A DNA stretch of 64,000 nucleotides from Lederbergia wuyishanensis. Lineage in GTDB: Bacteria; Bacillota; Bacilli; Bacillales; Bacillaceae_C. The DNA lies in contig NZ_JALIRM010000013.1 in NCBI RefSeq assembly GCF_022900255.1, positions 1-64,000 of the forward strand, given 5' to 3'. Positions 62,190 through 64,000 of the stretch are shown here, one piece after another. The notes under the pieces were generated by a model. That model was given only the letters and a program-made list of their open reading frames with translations. It was not told where the DNA came from and did no database searches. Position numbers and translations under genes: made by a program. The first letter of the stretch is position 1. Each line of letters starts with the position of its first letter.

Positions 62190-62656
62190 TTTCCTTCCTC
62201 CATTTCCATTATGGATCGCAAGCGTTTGATTGCCATATGAAGTTTATACCGTATTGTCGAAGGTGGCAGCCCCAGTTGCTTTCCCATTTCCTTACTGTTT
62301 AATCCCAGCCAATACCGCTTAAAAACGATATCGCTTAATTCTGCCGGAAGATGAGATAAGAGCTCTGCCATTTCTATATGGTTTCCGGTAAATACTTGAG
62401 CAGGTATATCGAAGTCCTCATCCCATTCTGAAAGCCGATTTTCTTTCCTGCGTTCATCAATGAGTTTATTTTTCATTACACGGTAGAACCAAGCCTTTTG
62501 TTTGTATTCTGGTAAGCTGAAAAGTTCAGTTTCCTTCAAAGACTTCATTAAGGCATCTTGGACAAGATCATTTGCCTCATGCTCATGGCGAGAAATCGAT
62601 AAGGCAAATCGATGAAGGTCTGTTTTTAACTTTTCATATAAATCACTCGCTTCCAT
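62186..62656 (-). CDS. ECF-type RNA polymerase sigma factor
   Basis: About 156 residues. Region 2 is seen in HRFALSISRHEHEANDLVQDALMKSL and KAWFYRVMKNKLIDERRKE; region 4 in LPAELSDIVFKRYWLGLNSKEMGKQLGLPPSTIRYKL. It is a compact sigma-70 group 4 factor. The start is either ATG at 62656 or GTG at 62665; neither has a strong ribosome binding site. An ECF-like promoter lies about 55 bases upstream. It heads a three-gene unit with the NG-repeat and the 54-residue protein genes. Confidence 0.8.
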   Translation of the reverse strand: MEASDLYEKLKTDLHRFALSISRHEHEANDLVQDALMKSLKETELFSLPEYKQKAWFYRVMKNKLIDERRKENRLSEWDEDFDIPAQVFTGNHIEMAELLSHLPAELSDIVFKRYWLGLNSKEMGKQLGLPPSTIRYKLHMAIKRLRSIMEMEEGK

Positions 62657-62708
62657 ATGGCTCACTCACTTCGTTATTTTTTGCTGATATATTTGCTTTC
62701 GTATAGAT

Positions 62709-62732
62709 AACGTTTGGGATTTAAAAAGTGTT
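62709..62732 (-). promoter_or_regulatory. Candidate ECF-type promoter of the sigma gene
   Basis: On the minus strand AAC (62732-62730) is 17 bp from CGTT (62712-62709), an AAC/CGT layout like that of ECF promoters. The match is short, so confidence is low. Confidence 0.4.
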
Positions 62733-62864
62733 GGAGAAAAATAAATTTTATTTTAACTTTGTGCAGTCCTTGTAGTGGCAAACTCAACTATGGAATTTAC
62801 ATATTCTTATTTTAAGATTATATCGGACAAATTTCCGAATATATTCGTATTTTTTCATTATTGA

Positions 62865-62894
62865 TTGGCAATGGGCTTCAACTACCCTTATGAT
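62865..62894 (+). promoter_or_regulatory. Candidate sigma-A promoter of the phosphodiesterase gene
   Basis: TTGGCA (62865-62870) and TATGAT (62889-62894) are 18 bp apart, 36 bases upstream of the start at 62930. Confidence 0.5.
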
Positions 62895-62929
62895 GGATTT
62901 AGATACTTTTTTATTGCAGGAGGCTACGT

Positions 62930-64000
62930 ATGACGCGTCTTACGGATCACTTAATCGTCATTTCATTTGATTGTCTATCAGCTTTGGATTTCCATATCTT
63001 AGAGGAACTTCCAAACTTTCAGGAATTATTAAATAAAGGATCATATTGTAAACATGTAGAAACCATCTATCCATCTGTCACATACCCATGTCATGCTACG
63101 ATTGTCACAGGAAAATTTCCTAACCGGCATGGTGTTATTAATAATACATTTTTACAGCCAGGGAACCCTTCCCCAGACTGGTATTGGCATAGATTTCATA
63201 TAAAAGGAACAACTTTATATGATGAGGCAAAAAAAGCAGGATTGAAAACAGCTGCTTTATTGTGGCCTGTAACTGCTAAAGCAAATATCGACTATAATAT
63301 GCCTGAGATTTTCTCAAATCGGCCTTGGCTCAATCAAATTGCTGTTTCTTTGGCAAACGGAAGTGTTTTTTATCAAATCGATATGAATAATCGCTTTGGG
63401 CATATTCGAAAGGGTCTTAGCCAACCAGAATTGGATGACTTTGTAATAGAGTCCGCTGTCCATACAATTGAAACGAAAAAGCCAAATTTAATGCTCGTCC
63501 ACTTTACAGATCTTGATACACAGCGACATTACCACGGATTTTCATCTGATGAGGCTCACGCTGCCTTAAAGCGGCACGATATGCGATTGGGTAGGATTTT
63601 ACATGCGCTTAAAGATGCAGGGATATATGAAAACTCTACGATTGTCGTTCTTGGAGATCATAGTGCTTTAGATGAGTCAAAAGCAGTAAAAATAAATGTC
63701 CTTTTAAGGGAACAAGGGCTTATTAATGTGAATGAAAATGGAAAAGTTACAAACTGGAAAGCATATTGTAAAAGTTGTGACGGCTCTGCTTATATATATT
63801 TACATGATCAAAAAGATATAGAAACAAAAACACGTATAGGTAAACTGCTGCAAGATCTGCAGAAGGACGAGAATAACGGGATTGAATTCGTAATTACTGG
63901 TGAGGAGGCTGGTAAAAGAGGTGCCGACGAGAAAGCTGCCTTTATGATTGAGGCACGTAGAGGCTTTTATTTTCATGAGCGACTAGAAGGAGCTTTTATT
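62930..64000 (+). CDS. Alkaline phosphatase superfamily phosphodiesterase, truncated at the right edge
   Basis: The gene runs past the window end. The visible 357 residues begin MTRLTDHLIVISFDCLSA (first metal aspartate), then ETIYPSVTYPCHATIVTG with the nucleophile threonine, HFTDLDTQRHYHG (metal aspartates and histidines) and LGDHSALDE. This is the type I phosphodiesterase/nucleotide pyrophosphatase family, which hydrolyses nucleotide or lipid phosphodiesters. ATG after CAGGAGG. No signal peptide is obvious. The C-terminal third is not visible. Confidence 0.75.
   Translation, partial: MTRLTDHLIVISFDCLSALDFHILEELPNFQELLNKGSYCKHVETIYPSVTYPCHATIVTGKFPNRHGVINNTFLQPGNPSPDWYWHRFHIKGTTLYDEAKKAGLKTAALLWPVTAKANIDYNMPEIFSNRPWLNQIAVSLANGSVFYQIDMNNRFGHIRKGLSQPELDDFVIESAVHTIETKKPNLMLVHFTDLDTQRHYHGFSSDEAHAALKRHDMRLGRILHALKDAGIYENSTIVVLGDHSALDESKAVKINVLLREQGLINVNENGKVTNWKAYCKSCDGSAYIYLHDQKDIETKTRIGKLLQDLQKDENNGIEFVITGEEAGKRGADEKAAFMIEARRGFYFHERLEGAFI

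Overview
The window looks like chromosome from an endospore-forming, low-GC Bacillaceae bacterium. The evidence is AT-rich sequence, strong AGGAGG-type ribosome binding sites, frequent GTG/TTG starts, a small acid-soluble spore protein (SspP type), a Bacillus-type LexA box and many relatives of Bacillus families. I cannot name the species. No rRNA, tRNA, CRISPR array or prophage was seen. The left edge cuts an IS3-family insertion sequence.

Region by region. 1-5.6 kb: IS end, an XRE regulator with a 29-residue repeat tail, a nucleotidyltransferase/histidine phosphatase pair, a MerR-ankyrin regulator with its own 19-bp-spacer promoter, and two small genes. 5.6-14.9 kb: a metallopeptidase, a two-domain VOC protein, a sulfur block (SsuB-SsuC-SsuA-like transporter plus cysteine synthase), an HpaB-type monooxygenase and a methyltransferase. 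15-20.3 kb: a nucleotidyltransferase, two GNAT enzymes, an autoregulated ECF sigma/anti-sigma pair, a GyrI-like protein and a YwaF-like membrane protein. 20.7-37.9 kb: a large leftward glycan operon headed by a LacI regulator with three identical palindromic operators. It has two solute-binding proteins (one a 980-residue giant), two permease pairs, an NHL/TPR/Yip1 membrane protein, a DUF5696 protein, a GH144-like protein and a GH35 enzyme. No ATPase is encoded, so one must be shared from elsewhere.

38-41 kb: a hypothetical gene, then a compact type I toxin-antitoxin locus. This is a 35-residue holin-like toxin, a LexA box in its promoter, and a convergent antisense RNA with its own promoter and terminator. 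A ZIP metal transporter, a VOC protein and a 51-bp tandem repeat array follow. 41-46.7 kb: a leftward operon for D-amino acid and amino sugar salvage (D-threonine aldolase-like, D-aminoacylase, RidA, BadF-type sugar kinase, deacetylase-GNAT fusion). 47-54 kb: an M3 oligopeptidase, RluF-like pseudouridine synthase, and an operon joining a Tat-exported GMC dehydrogenase to its own tatA-tatC. 54-64 kb: Na/Pi cotransporter, luciferase-like oxidoreductase, PAP2 phosphatase, nagA, asparaginase, sspP, an ECF sigma factor with an unusual NG-repeat partner, and a truncated phosphodiesterase at the right edge.

Three intergenic stretches (about 9.4, 46.9 and 56.1 kb) carry the same 140-190 bp dispersed repeat. 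Three other intergenic stretches hold short tandem or inverted repeats. The most notable items are the SOS-linked type I toxin locus and the LacI-controlled glycan operon, whose DUF5696, NHL-Yip1 and giant binding proteins have no function I can name.
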